Origin: Flagellatimonas centrodinii | GTDB lineage: Bacteria > Pseudomonadota > Gammaproteobacteria > Nevskiales > Nevskiaceae | DNA length: 64,000 bases | Assembly (NCBI RefSeq): GCF_016918765.2 | Contig: NZ_CP092104.1 | Location: 2,294,001 to 2,358,000, forward strand | Direction of reading: 5' to 3' | Shown here: one piece after another, positions 41,945-50,859 of the stretch | How positions within the stretch are numbered: the stretch's first letter is position 1 | How the letters are laid out: the number at the start of each line of letters is the position of its first letter | Notes under the pieces: generated by a model | Seen by the model: only the letters and a program-made list of their open reading frames with translations | The model's database searches: none | Told to the model about the DNA's origin: nothing | Translations under genes and position numbers: made by a program

Positions 41945-43040
41945 ATGGAACCGAATCAGATTAAAGGCAGGATCACGGCTCTGCAGACGCGTTTCGACGC
42001 GCTGCGGAGCTATCTTTGACTACGATGTCAAGCAGGACCGCCTCGTCGAGGTGAATGCCGAGCTGGAGGATCCGTCGGTCTGGAATGACGCCAAACGGGC
42101 GCAGGACCTGGGTCGCGAGCGGGCTCGCCTGGAGGCGGTGATCCACCCCATCACCGAGGCGCTGAGAGGGCTCGCCGATGCCGACGAGCTGATGGCGCTC
42201 GCTGAAGCGGAAGGTGACGCCGGGGCGATCCGCGAGATCGCTGCCGATGTCGAGCGCTTTGAATCGTTTGCCGAGGACCTCGAGTTCAAGCGGATGTTCA
42301 GCGGCGAGTTGGACGCCGCCAATGCCTACCTCGATGTCCAGGCCGGCTCCGGCGGCACCGAAGCGCAGGACTGGGCCGAAATGCTGCTGCGCATGTACAG
42401 CAAATGGGCGGACGGCAAGGGCTTTACCGTCGAACTGATGGAGCGTTCGGATGGTGAGGTGGCCGGCATCAAGTCCGCCACCATCTTCGTCCAGGGCGAC
42501 TACGCCTTCGGCTGGTTGCGGTCCGAGACCGGTGTTCACCGGCTGGTGCGCAAGAGCCCATTCGACTCCGGCAACCGGCGGCACACCAGTTTTTCCGGTG
42601 TGTTCGTCAGCCCCGAAGTTGACGACAACGTCGAGATTGAAATCAATCCCGCTGATCTTGATGTCGGCACCTTCCGGTCCTCCGGCGCCGGTGGGCAGCA
42701 CGTCAACAAGACTGAATCGGCGATCCGGATCAAGCATGTGCCGTCCGGCATCGTGGTGGCCTGCCAGACCGAACGTAGCCAGCACGCCAACCGTGACCGC
42801 GCCATGAAGATGCTCAAGGCCAAGCTCTACGAAATGGAAATGCAGAAGCGCAATGCGCAGAAGCAGGCGGTGGAAGACGCCAAGGACGACATTGGCTGGG
42901 GCAGTCAGATCCGCTCGTATGTGCTGGACCAGTCGCGGATCAAGGATCTGCGTACCGGGGTAGAGATCGCAGACACCGTGAAAGTGCTGGATGGCCATCT
43001 CGATCCCTTCATTGAAGCGAGTCTCAAGCAGGGCCTATAG
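41945..43040 (+). CDS. prfB: Peptide chain release factor 2, with programmed +1 frameshift
   Basis: RF2 ends translation at UGA and UAA. The gene is in two frames: 41945-42016 (24 codons, starting [14 protein letters not shown]) ends in CTT TGA, and the second part begins at GAC (42018) after skipping the T at 42017, giving 364 residues. The slip site CTTTGAC and the in-frame UGA are the conserved RF2 autoregulatory device, with a GGAG-like anti-SD match a few bases upstream. The stop-reading SPF tripeptide ('RKSPFDSGN') and the catalytic GGQ ('[14 protein letters not shown]') are present. It is followed four bases later by lysS, as is usual. Confidence 0.96.
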
Positions 43041-43044
43041 CCAC

Positions 43045-44517
<1,473 letters not shown>

Positions 44518-44541
<24 letters not shown>

Positions 44542-44578
44542 ACCGGTGCACCCGGCCATGCGGCCGGAAAGTTAGACC
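44518..44578 (+). repeat. 27-bp direct repeat covering the lysS stop codon
   Basis: The stretch at 44518-44544 (the last six lysS codons, the TAG stop and a few bases) recurs exactly at 44552-44578, a 34-bp period. Each copy contains the hairpin CGGCC-ATGC-GGCCG. The second copy lies in the gap before convergent tolC and codes for nothing. Confidence 0.92.
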
Positions 44579-44623
44579 AACGCTCGGTGCTCCCGCGGCC
44601 ACGCGGTACGGCGCGGTCAGCAC

Positions 44624-45940
44624 TCAGCTCGCCGCCACCAATAAGGCGTCGATCTCCGCCAGGTCGTCGCGGCCCAGGCGACCGGCAACGGCCTTCAATG
44701 TCAGCACCGCCAGCAGGTAGTCGTAGCGGGCCTGCAGATAGTTGCGTTCGGCCAGGTACAGCTGCTGCTGGGCGTTGAGCACGTCGATGGCGGTGCGGGT
44801 GCCGACCTCAAGGCCGGTTTCGCTGGCCTCCAGCGCCGTGCGGCTGGAGACCACGGCCTGTTTCAGGGCCTTGGTACGGGCGGCGCCGGCAACCACGGCC
44901 TGATAGGCGTCACGGGTCTGACGCTCGACATTGCGGACGGTGCCGTCGAGTTCACTACGGCGCTGCTCCAGCGTGCTCCTCGCCTGGTGCACCCGCGACT
45001 GCACCGCCAGGCCGCTGAACAGCGGCAGGGTGACCTGCACGCCATAACTTTCCTGGGTGGTGTCAGCGGGGAACACCCCGGTTTCCGAGGTACTGTCGGA
45101 ATAACTGGCGCGTGCGCCGACGGTGGGCAGATGCGCGCCACGGGCAACCTTCACCCCGGCTTCGGCGGCCGCCACGATATAGCGCGACCCCAGCAGCGCA
45201 AGATTGCCTTCGCGCGCGGCGTCGACCCAGGCCGCGCTGTCGGCCGGCGCCGGCGCCGGCAGCGGGATCTCGTCCTGCAGCTGACTGACGCCAGCCGCGC
45301 GCGCGCCGGTTATCTCGACCAGCGCCTCGTTGGCCGCCTGAACGGCGCGTTCGGCGTCGATCAGCTGGGCCACCGTGAGGTCGAAGCGTGCCTGTGCCTC
45401 CTGGACATCGGTGATCGCGGACAAGCCAACCTCGAACCGCTCTTTTGCCTGCTCGAGCTGGCGCCCCACCGCTTCGTTTTCGGCTGTCGCCGAACGCAGG
45501 GTGTCATTGGCGGACAGCACGCCGAAGTACGCCTGAGCGACACGCAGGGCGAGATCCTGACGGGCTGCCAGGTACTGGCTGTCGGCCAGCGCGACCTGCT
45601 GGCTGGCCTGGTCAAGTTGCTGAAAGGCACTCCAGTCAAACAAGGCCTGGTTGAGGGTGACGTCGAGACTGCGGTTGGTGCCGTCGCGCGTCTGCGGGGG
45701 CTGGCCCTGCAACTCGGTTTCGGAATCGGTATAGGCGTAGCCATAGCCCGCCGAAAGTTGCGGCAGCAGGGCGGCACGTGCCTGCGGATAAGCCTGGGCA
45801 GCCGCGTCGCGTGCGTGCCCGGCAGCCTGCAGGGTGGCATCCTGGGTCAGCGCCCGGTCATACACCGTGAGCAGTTCATTGGCGCCGGCGACGGCCGGCA
45901 GGTAGCAGAGCGCAATCAGGAAACGGGAGGCAGCGTGCAT
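44624..45940 (-). CDS. tolC: TolC family outer-membrane efflux/secretion channel
   Basis: This is a 438-residue protein with a signal peptide (about residues 1-19) and two similar halves of TolC type ('ELLTVYDRALTQDATLQAAG', repeats of long helices, 'QSRVHQARSTLEQRRSELDG' and 'LLAVLTLKAVAGRLG'). TolC forms the trimeric outer-membrane exit duct for efflux and type I secretion. It is 24 bp downstream of the rhodanese gene on the same strand. Confidence 0.93.
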   Translation of the reverse strand: MHAASRFLIALCYLPAVAGANELLTVYDRALTQDATLQAAGHARDAAAQAYPQARAALLPQLSAGYGYAYTDSETELQGQPPQTRDGTNRSLDVTLNQALFDWSAFQQLDQASQQVALADSQYLAARQDLALRVAQAYFGVLSANDTLRSATAENEAVGRQLEQAKERFEVGLSAITDVQEAQARFDLTVAQLIDAERAVQAANEALVEITGARAAGVSQLQDEIPLPAPAPADSAAWVDAAREGNLALLGSRYIVAAAEAGVKVARGAHLPTVGARASYSDSTSETGVFPADTTQESYGVQVTLPLFSGLAVQSRVHQARSTLEQRRSELDGTVRNVERQTRDAYQAVVAGAARTKALKQAVVSSRTALEASETGLEVGTRTAIDVLNAQQQLYLAERNYLQARYDYLLAVLTLKAVAGRLGRDDLAEIDALLVAAS

Positions 45941-45964
45941 AAGCCCTCTCGGCGTGAAATGGGG

Positions 45965-46285
45965 TCAGTAACGCGGGATCGACGGGTCCACCTCGATGGA
46001 CCAGCGGTCGATGCCGCCCGGGATATTGAAGACCGTCGGAAAGCCGGCACGTTCCAGAAATGCCGCAACCTGCGCACTGCGCATGCCGTGATGGCAGAGC
46101 ACGGCGATCGGCAGGTCGCGGGGGAGTTCGTTGGTCCGCGCCGGTATCTCCCCCATCGGGATGCACAGCGTCCCCTGAATGGTCGCAACTGCGCACTCAT
46201 CCGGCTCACGGACATCAAGCACGACAAGGGTGGCGGCGTTGAGGCCGCGGGCGGCATCGGCAGGGCTGCAATCAGGCATCGACAA
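45965..46285 (-). CDS. Rhodanese-like domain protein
   Basis: This is a 106-residue single rhodanese domain. The active-site loop VLCHHGMRS gives C64 as the persulfide carrier; 'VVLDVREPDECAVATIQG' is the conserved entry. Small cytosolic members act in sulfur transfer. It is upstream of tolC, with which it is probably co-transcribed; in several Gammaproteobacteria a rhodanese gene precedes tolC. The ATG at 46285 or the one two codons on could start it. Confidence 0.9.
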   Translation of the reverse strand: MSMPDCSPADAARGLNAATLVVLDVREPDECAVATIQGTLCIPMGEIPARTNELPRDLPIAVLCHHGMRSAQVAAFLERAGFPTVFNIPGGIDRWSIEVDPSIPRY

Positions 46286-46372
46286 GGTGCCGGGGGAGGT
46301 CCGGCCGGCAGTCTAGCACCGCCCGGTCCAAATACTGAACCGGGCAGTTCAGAATACCCGGGGGCCGATGGC

Positions 46373-47740
46373 CTATTGCGTCGGTTCCTTGGCCCAGTCT
46401 TCCAGCATGGTCTCAAGGTAGTGGATGTTGTGGCTGCCCTCGCAGAACACCTTGTCCCGCATGATGCGCTGCTGCAACGGGATATTGGTGTTGATGCCTT
46501 CCAGCACCATCTCCGACAGCGCCTGACGCATGCGTGCCGTCGCGCTCTTGCGATCCGATCCCCAGGCAATCAGTTTGCCGACCATGGAGTCGTAGTTCGG
46601 CGGTACCCGATAACCCTGGTAGACATGCGAGTCGATGCGGATGCCCGGGCCACCCGCAGCGTGGTACTTCTTTACCTCGCCCGGCGACGGAATGAACTTG
46701 CGCGGGTCTTCGGCATTGATGCGGCACTCGATGGCATGACCACGCATGCGCACGTTTTTCTGCTGCTTCTTCAGGCCGAGGCCGGCGGCGATGCGGATCT
46801 GTGCCTTGATCAGGTCGATGCCGGTCACCATTTCCGTGACCGGATGTTCGACCTGGATGCGGGTGTTCATCTCGATGAAGTAGAAGCCACCGTTCTCGTA
46901 GAGAAACTCGAAGGTGCCGGCGCCGCGATAGCCGATGCGCTTGCAGGCTTCCACGCAGAGACTGCCGATGGTGTCACGCTGCTCGTCGGTGATGCCGGGG
47001 GCCGGGCATTCCTCTACCACCTTCTGGTTGCGCCGCTGCATCGAGCAGTCACGTTCGCCGAGGTGAATGGCATGTCCCTCGCCGTCGGACAGCACCTGGA
47101 ACTCGATGTGCCGCGGCGTCTCCAGATATTTCTCCATGAACACCGAGGCGTCGTTGAAGGCGTTCTGCGCCTCGGTGCGCGCCAGCTGGATCTTCTGCAG
47201 CAGGTCTTCGGGCGAGCGCACCACATGCATGCCGCGTCCGCCACCGCCCGACGCTGCCTTGATCAGCACCGGATAGCCGACTTTCTCGGCGGTTTCCAGA
47301 CAGACCTCCTCGTCGTCCGGCAACACACCCTCCGAGCCGGGCACGCAGGGCACGCCGGCCGCGATCATTTCGGCCTTGGCATTGGTCTTCGAACCCATCA
47401 GGCGGATGGTTTCCGGGCGTGGACCGATGAAGATGAATCCGGAACGCTCGACGCTTTCGGCAAAGTCGGCGTTCTCGGACAGAAAGCCATAGCCGGGGTG
47501 GATGGCATCGGCCTGGGTGACCTCGGCAGCGGAAATCAGCGCCGCCATGTTGAGGTAGCTCTTCGGCGCCGGTGCCGGGCCGATGCAGACCGCCTCGTCG
47601 GCCAACAAGACGTGTTTGAGGTCGCGGTCGGCGGTGGAATGCACGGCAACGGTCTTGATGCCGAGCTCCCGACAGCATCGCAGGATGCGCAGGGCGATTT
47701 CGCCACGGTTGGCGATCAGGATCTTCTTGATGTCCTTCAT
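46373..47740 (-). CDS. accC: Acetyl-CoA carboxylase, biotin carboxylase subunit
   Basis: AccC uses ATP and bicarbonate to carboxylate the biotin of AccB, the first half-reaction of fatty-acid synthesis. The 455 residues start [19 protein letters not shown] and contain the ATP-grasp glycine loop '[13 protein letters not shown]', '[17 protein letters not shown]' and '[16 protein letters not shown]', all typical. It follows accB by six bases in an accB-accC operon. Confidence 0.97.
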   Translation of the reverse strand: MKDIKKILIANRGEIALRILRCCRELGIKTVAVHSTADRDLKHVLLADEAVCIGPAPAPKSYLNMAALISAAEVTQADAIHPGYGFLSENADFAESVERSGFIFIGPRPETIRLMGSKTNAKAEMIAAGVPCVPGSEGVLPDDEEVCLETAEKVGYPVLIKAASGGGGRGMHVVRSPEDLLQKIQLARTEAQNAFNDASVFMEKYLETPRHIEFQVLSDGEGHAIHLGERDCSMQRRNQKVVEECPAPGITDEQRDTIGSLCVEACKRIGYRGAGTFEFLYENGGFYFIEMNTRIQVEHPVTEMVTGIDLIKAQIRIAAGLGLKKQQKNVRMRGHAIECRINAEDPRKFIPSPGEVKKYHAAGGPGIRIDSHVYQGYRVPPNYDSMVGKLIAWGSDRKSATARMRQALSEMVLEGINTNIPLQQRIMRDKVFCEGSHNIHYLETMLEDWAKEPTQ

Positions 47741-47746
47741 CGAACG

Positions 47747-48196
47747 CTACTCGATGATGAACAGTGGCTGGTCGAATTCCACCGGTTTTTCGTTTTCGGC
47801 CAGTACCTCGACCACCACCCCGGCCTTGTCGGCCTCTATCTGGTTGAGCATCTTCATCGCTTCAAGGATGCACAGGGTCTGGCCGACCTTCACGGTCTGA
47901 CCGACTTCGACGAACGGCTTGGCACCGGGAGAGGGTGAGCGGTAGAACGTGCCGACCATCGGCGCGCGCAACACGTGACGGTTGTCGACGGCCGGCGCTG
48001 CCGGTGGTGGCGGTGCGGCTGCCGGCGCGGGTGCAGCCACTGGTGCTGCTGCGACCGGAGCGGGCGGAGCCATCGTCACCACCTGCGGCGCGGCGCGGCT
48101 GATGCGGACGGCGGCTTCGCCCTCGCGGACCTCCAGTTCGGAGATGCCGGAGTTTTCGACCAGCTCGATCAGGGTTTTGATCTTGCGCAGATCCAT
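47747..48196 (-). CDS. accB: Acetyl-CoA carboxylase, biotin carboxyl carrier protein
   Basis: AccB carries biotin between AccC and the carboxyltransferase. The 149 residues have an N-terminal [15 protein letters not shown] region, an Ala/Pro-rich flexible linker (about 42-70) and the biotinyl domain with the biotinylated lysine at 115 in LEAMKMLNQ. It lies between aroQ and accC on one transcript, a common gammaproteobacterial order. Confidence 0.97.
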   Translation of the reverse strand: MDLRKIKTLIELVENSGISELEVREGEAAVRISRAAPQVVTMAPPAPVAAAPVAAPAPAAAPPPPAAPAVDNRHVLRAPMVGTFYRSPSPGAKPFVEVGQTVKVGQTLCILEAMKMLNQIEADKAGVVVEVLAENEKPVEFDQPLFIIE

Positions 48197-48236
48197 CGTG
48201 AAGGAATCCTGTTGTTGGGGGGAGACGCGATTGGGT

Positions 48237-48680
48237 TTACCGCAACGATGCCAGGTGCGAGTGTGCGGCCGTCAGCGCCAGGGCATAGCCCTGCGCGCCG
48301 AGACCGACGATCTGGCCGACGGCGATATCGGAAAAATACGAATGCTGGCGGAATGGCTCGCGCGCATGCACGTTGGAAAGATGAATCTCGATGAACGGGA
48401 TCGCGACGCCCAGCAGGGCATCGCGCAGGGCGACGCTGGTATGGGTAAAGGCGCCCGGATTCAGCAGGATGAAATCGACCTCCTCACGGGCGGCCTGCAC
48501 GCGATCGACCAGAGCGCCTTCGTGATTGCTCTGGAAGCAGCTCAGTTTCAATCCAAGATCCTGCGCCTGTTGTCCCAGCTCGGCTTCGATCTGGGGCAGG
48601 GTGCGCGTGCCGTAGCGATCCGGCTCGCGGGTGCCCAGCAGGTTGAGGTTGGGGCCGTTGATCAGCAGCAGATGAGACAA
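48237..48680 (-). CDS. aroQ: 3-dehydroquinate dehydratase, type II
   Basis: This is the third step of the shikimate pathway. The 147 residues start [20 protein letters not shown], where the tyrosine of '[11 protein letters not shown]' is the catalytic base; '[17 protein letters not shown]' and '[19 protein letters not shown]' supply the histidine and substrate loops. It is the dodecameric type II enzyme. It is first in the aroQ-accB-accC run after the thioredoxin-like gene. Confidence 0.95.
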   Translation of the reverse strand: MSHLLLINGPNLNLLGTREPDRYGTRTLPQIEAELGQQAQDLGLKLSCFQSNHEGALVDRVQAAREEVDFILLNPGAFTHTSVALRDALLGVAIPFIEIHLSNVHAREPFRQHSYFSDIAVGQIVGLGAQGYALALTAAHSHLASLR

Positions 48681-48776
48681 GGCAGCGTCCGGCGGCGAAG
48701 GAGTCCCGATTCTGCCCGAGTGGACCCTTTCATGACAACTTCGCCGCGAGATCGGGCCAGATGCCGACAGATCGGG

Positions 48777-49316
48777 TCAGAAATCGGCCTTGACATGCTC
48801 TTTTAGCAATTTTTCCAATTTCACCGCATCAAACTCGCCATGCTGATGGTGGACCACCTTGCCGTCGGGGGCGATCAGCACCGAATACGGCAGAGCGCCA
48901 AGGGTGTCGCCGAGTGCCGTCATGGCGGCAGACACATCGACGTCGCCCGCCATGACTGGATAGTTGATGCCCAGGCGTTCCGCCATCGTGCGGACCGGGG
49001 CAGCCTCGTCCATGGCCGGGCCGATGACTTGCAGACCGCGTGCGCCCCAGCGCTTCTGGGCATCGACCAGCACCGGAATCTCCTTGACGCAAGGCGGACA
49101 CCAGGTGGCCCAGAAGTTCACCAACAGCCAGCGTCCCCGCCATTCCGCCAGCGACCGCGTAGTGCCGGACAGGTCGGTCAACGTGATCGAGGCCGGGGCC
49201 ACCGCCGGAACGCTTGCCGAAGACTTGTGCCCCTGAAAAAGATGAAAAGCGGCATAGCCACCGAGCCCCGACAGTAGCGCCAGCGCGAGCAGCCCCAGTG
49301 TGCTGCGCAGCTTCAT
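48777..49316 (-). CDS. TlpA-like membrane-anchored thioredoxin
   Basis: This is a 179-residue periplasmic thiol-disulfide protein held by an N-terminal membrane helix (about 7-25). The thioredoxin fold has the redox pair C73 and C76 in WATWCPPC and the cis-proline near 'GALPYSVLIAP'. Its ATG overlaps the stop of the DsbD-alpha gene by four bases. DsbD normally carries a gamma thioredoxin domain of this fold, so this protein may take its place; that is inference. Confidence 0.88.
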   Translation of the reverse strand: MKLRSTLGLLALALLSGLGGYAAFHLFQGHKSSASVPAVAPASITLTDLSGTTRSLAEWRGRWLLVNFWATWCPPCVKEIPVLVDAQKRWGARGLQVIGPAMDEAAPVRTMAERLGINYPVMAGDVDVSAAMTALGDTLGALPYSVLIAPDGKVVHHQHGEFDAVKLEKLLKEHVKADF

Positions 49317-49720
49317 GGCAGCACCTCCACCGGTACCGTTCGGATCTGCGGCGGATAGCAGATCCCGGCGTCGGCACAGCCTTGCCAACGGACCGTCACG
49401 GTGTGCGGTGGCGTTGCCATGGGGGCCTCGGCCGCGATGTCATGTCGGTAGATCACGACGTCACCGAAATGCTCGTCGTGATACGCCTCGCCCGCCGGCA
49501 GCGACAGTTCTGCATCAGCCAGTGGGGCGACCGACAGCTTGTCGCGATAGAGGTAGTGGCCGGGCGCAACCCGCAGCGGGACGCGTAAGGTCCCGGCCTG
49601 CCAGGTGACCGGTTCCAACTGAAACGCCGCCTCGACCGGAAGCAGTTCCGGCTGAGCAGACGGCCACAGGCCAGCGAGCGCGACCGTCGGTGCGGCCAGC
49701 AGGAGTGCGAGGGCTCTCAT
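49313..49720 (-). CDS. DsbD alpha-domain-only protein
   Basis: This is a 135-residue exported protein with a signal peptide (about 1-16). It matches only the N-terminal alpha domain of DsbD: the cysteines C115 and C121 in 'WQGCADAGICYPPQ' have the same spacing as C103/C109 of E. coli DsbD. The eight-helix beta domain and the gamma thioredoxin domain are absent, and the next gene is a TlpA-type thioredoxin. Its start overlaps the cutA stop (ATGA), so cutA, this gene and tlpA are co-translated. Confidence 0.85.
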   Translation of the reverse strand: MRALALLLAAPTVALAGLWPSAQPELLPVEAAFQLEPVTWQAGTLRVPLRVAPGHYLYRDKLSVAPLADAELSLPAGEAYHDEHFGDVVIYRHDIAAEAPMATPPHTVTVRWQGCADAGICYPPQIRTVPVEVLP

Positions 49721-50031
49721 CGGGTTTCGGATACGATCCAGTCAAGAAACGGCAGATGCGCCGCGGTCACTGGGACTGCGACGATCTCCGGAAGTTCGTA
49801 GGGGTGGGCGGCCAGCAGGGCCTCGCGCAGCGGCTCGAACCGATCGGCAGCGGTCTTGATCAACAGCAGCGACTCCGCTGACCGGGTCAGCGCCCCTTGC
49901 CAGCGATAGACCGAGACGACGTCCGGCTGGATCGTGACGCAGGCCGCCAGTCGTTGCGTGACGCAGAGCGTCGCCAGGCGCTCGGCGTCTTCGGGTGGGC
50001 AAGCGACGGTGACCAGTAGGCATTCGGGCAT
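49717..50031 (-). CDS. cutA: Divalent-cation tolerance protein CutA
   Basis: This is a 104-residue trimeric ferredoxin-like-fold protein. 'VTVACPPEDAERLATLCVTQRLAACV' and 'YRWQGALTRSAESLLLIKT' match CutA, and 'HPYELPEIVAVPV' is the conserved C-terminal half. The ATG at 50031 starts the family sequence. In E. coli cutA is also beside dsbD, so the neighbourhood is conserved even though dsbD here is reduced. Confidence 0.94.
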   Translation of the reverse strand: MPECLLVTVACPPEDAERLATLCVTQRLAACVTIQPDVVSVYRWQGALTRSAESLLLIKTAADRFEPLREALLAAHPYELPEIVAVPVTAAHLPFLDWIVSETR

Positions 50032-50082
50032 GGGCGATACGGTAAACAATTCCAGGCGCGATGTGCGGCAGGCGAAAAGCAG

Positions 50083-50111
50083 TTGCGGTGCCGGGGCGCG
50101 CAGGCTACGAT
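50083..50111 (+). promoter_or_regulatory. tRNA-Val promoter
   Basis: TTGCGG, a 17-bp spacer and TACGAT, then a GC-rich discriminator (GCGCGCCC), as in stable-RNA promoters. It overlaps the upstream region of divergent cutA. Confidence 0.65.
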
Positions 50112-50132
50112 GCGCGCCCTTCAAATGATTGA

Positions 50133-50209
50133 AGGCGCGTAGCTCAGCTGGTTAGAGCACCACCTTGACATGGTGGGGGTCGTTGGTTCGAGTCCAATCG
50201 CGCCTACCA
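50133..50209 (+). tRNA. tRNA-Val (GAC)
   Basis: 77 nt including CCA. The acceptor AGGCGCG pairs with CGCGCCT, the anticodon stem CCACC/GGTGG has loop TTGACAT with anticodon GAC at 50167-50169, and the T-arm is GTTGGTTCGAGTCCAAT. The 3' end is the seed of the 161-bp tandem repeat that follows. Confidence 0.97.
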
Positions 50210-50349
50210 ATACAAATAGCCTCCGGTTTTGCCGGGGGCTTTTTTGTGTCCAAGGCATGGACTCGAACCAACGGCTTTGTTGACCGCGCCCGCCGAGGCG
50301 GGCTTGAGGGTGGTCTGCCCTGCGGGCAGACGCCCCGCTGGAGCGGGGT
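50189..50349 (+). repeat. 161-bp tandem repeat, unit 1
   Basis: Starts inside the tRNA-Val T-loop. It contains the last 21 nt of the tRNA, a rho-independent terminator (50218-50245), a 16-bp inverted copy of the tRNA T-arm (50258-50273), and three GC-rich hairpins: GCCCGCC-GA-GGCGGGC, TCTGCCC-TGC-GGGCAGA and CCCCGCT-GG-AGCGGGG. It codes for no recognisable protein. Confidence 0.93.
50218..50245 (+). terminator. Terminator of tRNA-Val
   Basis: AGCCTCCGG, loop TTTTG, CCGGGGGCT, then a run of Ts. Repeated exactly in unit 2. Confidence 0.88.
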
Positions 50350-50510
50350 CGAGTCCAATCGCGCCTACCAATACAAATAGCCTCCGGTTTTGCCGGGGGC
50401 TTTTTTGTGTCCAAGGCATGGACTCGAACCAACCGCTTTGTTGACCGCGCCCGCCGAGGCGGGCTTGAGGGTGGTCTGCCCTGCGGGCAGACGCCCCGCT
50501 GGAGCGGGGT
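50350..50510 (+). repeat. 161-bp tandem repeat, unit 2
   Basis: An almost exact copy of unit 1 with the same period. The first 21 bases (50350-50370) repeat the 3' end of tRNA-Val with CCA, but the rest of the tRNA is absent, so this is a tRNA fragment, not a gene. The only difference I noted is one base in the inverted T-arm (AACG to AACC). Confidence 0.93.
50379..50406 (+). terminator. Second copy of the tRNA-Val terminator
   Basis: The terminator of unit 1 repeated at 161 bp distance, giving a back-up stop for read-through transcripts. Confidence 0.8.
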
Positions 50511-50641
50511 CGAGTCCAATCGCGCCTCCCCATACAGGACCGCCTCCGGATCGCTCCGGGGGCTTTTTTGTGGGTGCGGTGTGGGCGCGCGAACCCACGG
50601 CCTGTTTGAACGCGCCCGCCGAGGCGGGCTTGACCGGCAGG
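50511..50641 (+). repeat. Partial, diverged third repeat unit
   Basis: Begins with the same 17 tRNA bases (50511-50527) but then diverges: CCCCATACAGGA replaces the CCA side. A compensated terminator stem follows (50542-50569, GCCTCCGGA/TCCGGGGGC plus six Ts), then a diverged T-arm-like GCGCGAACCCACGG and the GCCCGCC/GGCGGGC hairpin. Probably an older copy. Confidence 0.75.
50542..50569 (+). terminator. Terminator in the diverged third unit
   Basis: GCCTCCGGA, loop TCGC, TCCGGGGGC, then TTTTTT. Base changes relative to units 1 and 2 preserve pairing. Beyond it, 50642-50859 holds no gene; it shows the GTCAGG/CCTGAC repeats before rpoN. Confidence 0.8.
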
Positions 50642-50727
50642 CGACCGTCTGTCCCGGGCCGCGGGCCCTCCGTCTGTACAGCGTCCTGGGACATCACCTG
50701 CTACCGCACATTTGCTGCACTGCGATG

Positions 50728-50754
50728 GTCAGGTTTGGCCTGACATGCGTCAGG
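50728..50754. promoter_or_regulatory. Overlapping inverted repeats upstream of the flagellar sigma-54 gene
   Basis: GTCAGG (50728-50733), CCTGAC (50739-50744) and GTCAGG (50749-50754) make two overlapping perfect 6-bp inverted repeats about 105 bp before the rpoN ATG. The pattern suits an operator, but no regulator is identified. Confidence 0.35.
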
Positions 50755-50859
50755 GCCGTCCTACATTGGCGTGCTCCACGTTCTGAGCGATCTTGACCGC
50801 CATGACGGAAAGCCAACACCCCCTCGGTGTCGGGTCCCCAACGTGCGAGGAGAACCACG

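Noticed and set aside
41945-42019. prfB as a pseudogene with an early stop
   Set aside because: The stop is the conserved RF2 frameshift signal CTTTGAC, and the downstream frame is intact with SPF and GGQ motifs.
44987-47938. A very long open frame (about 983 codons) on the plus strand across tolC, the rhodanese gene and accC
   Set aside because: It is antisense to well-defined genes with conserved motifs. Its product is low-complexity Arg/Gly/His-rich, as expected of a shadow frame in high-G+C DNA.
50133-50209. Integrated element using tRNA-Val as attachment site
   Set aside because: No integrase, transposase or phage gene lies on either side. Only tRNA 3' fragments are present.
50133-50570. 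CRISPR array or tandem tRNA genes at the tRNA-Val locus
   Set aside because: The repeat is 161 bp with no spacers and no cas genes. Units 2 and 3 keep only the last tRNA bases and cannot fold as tRNAs.
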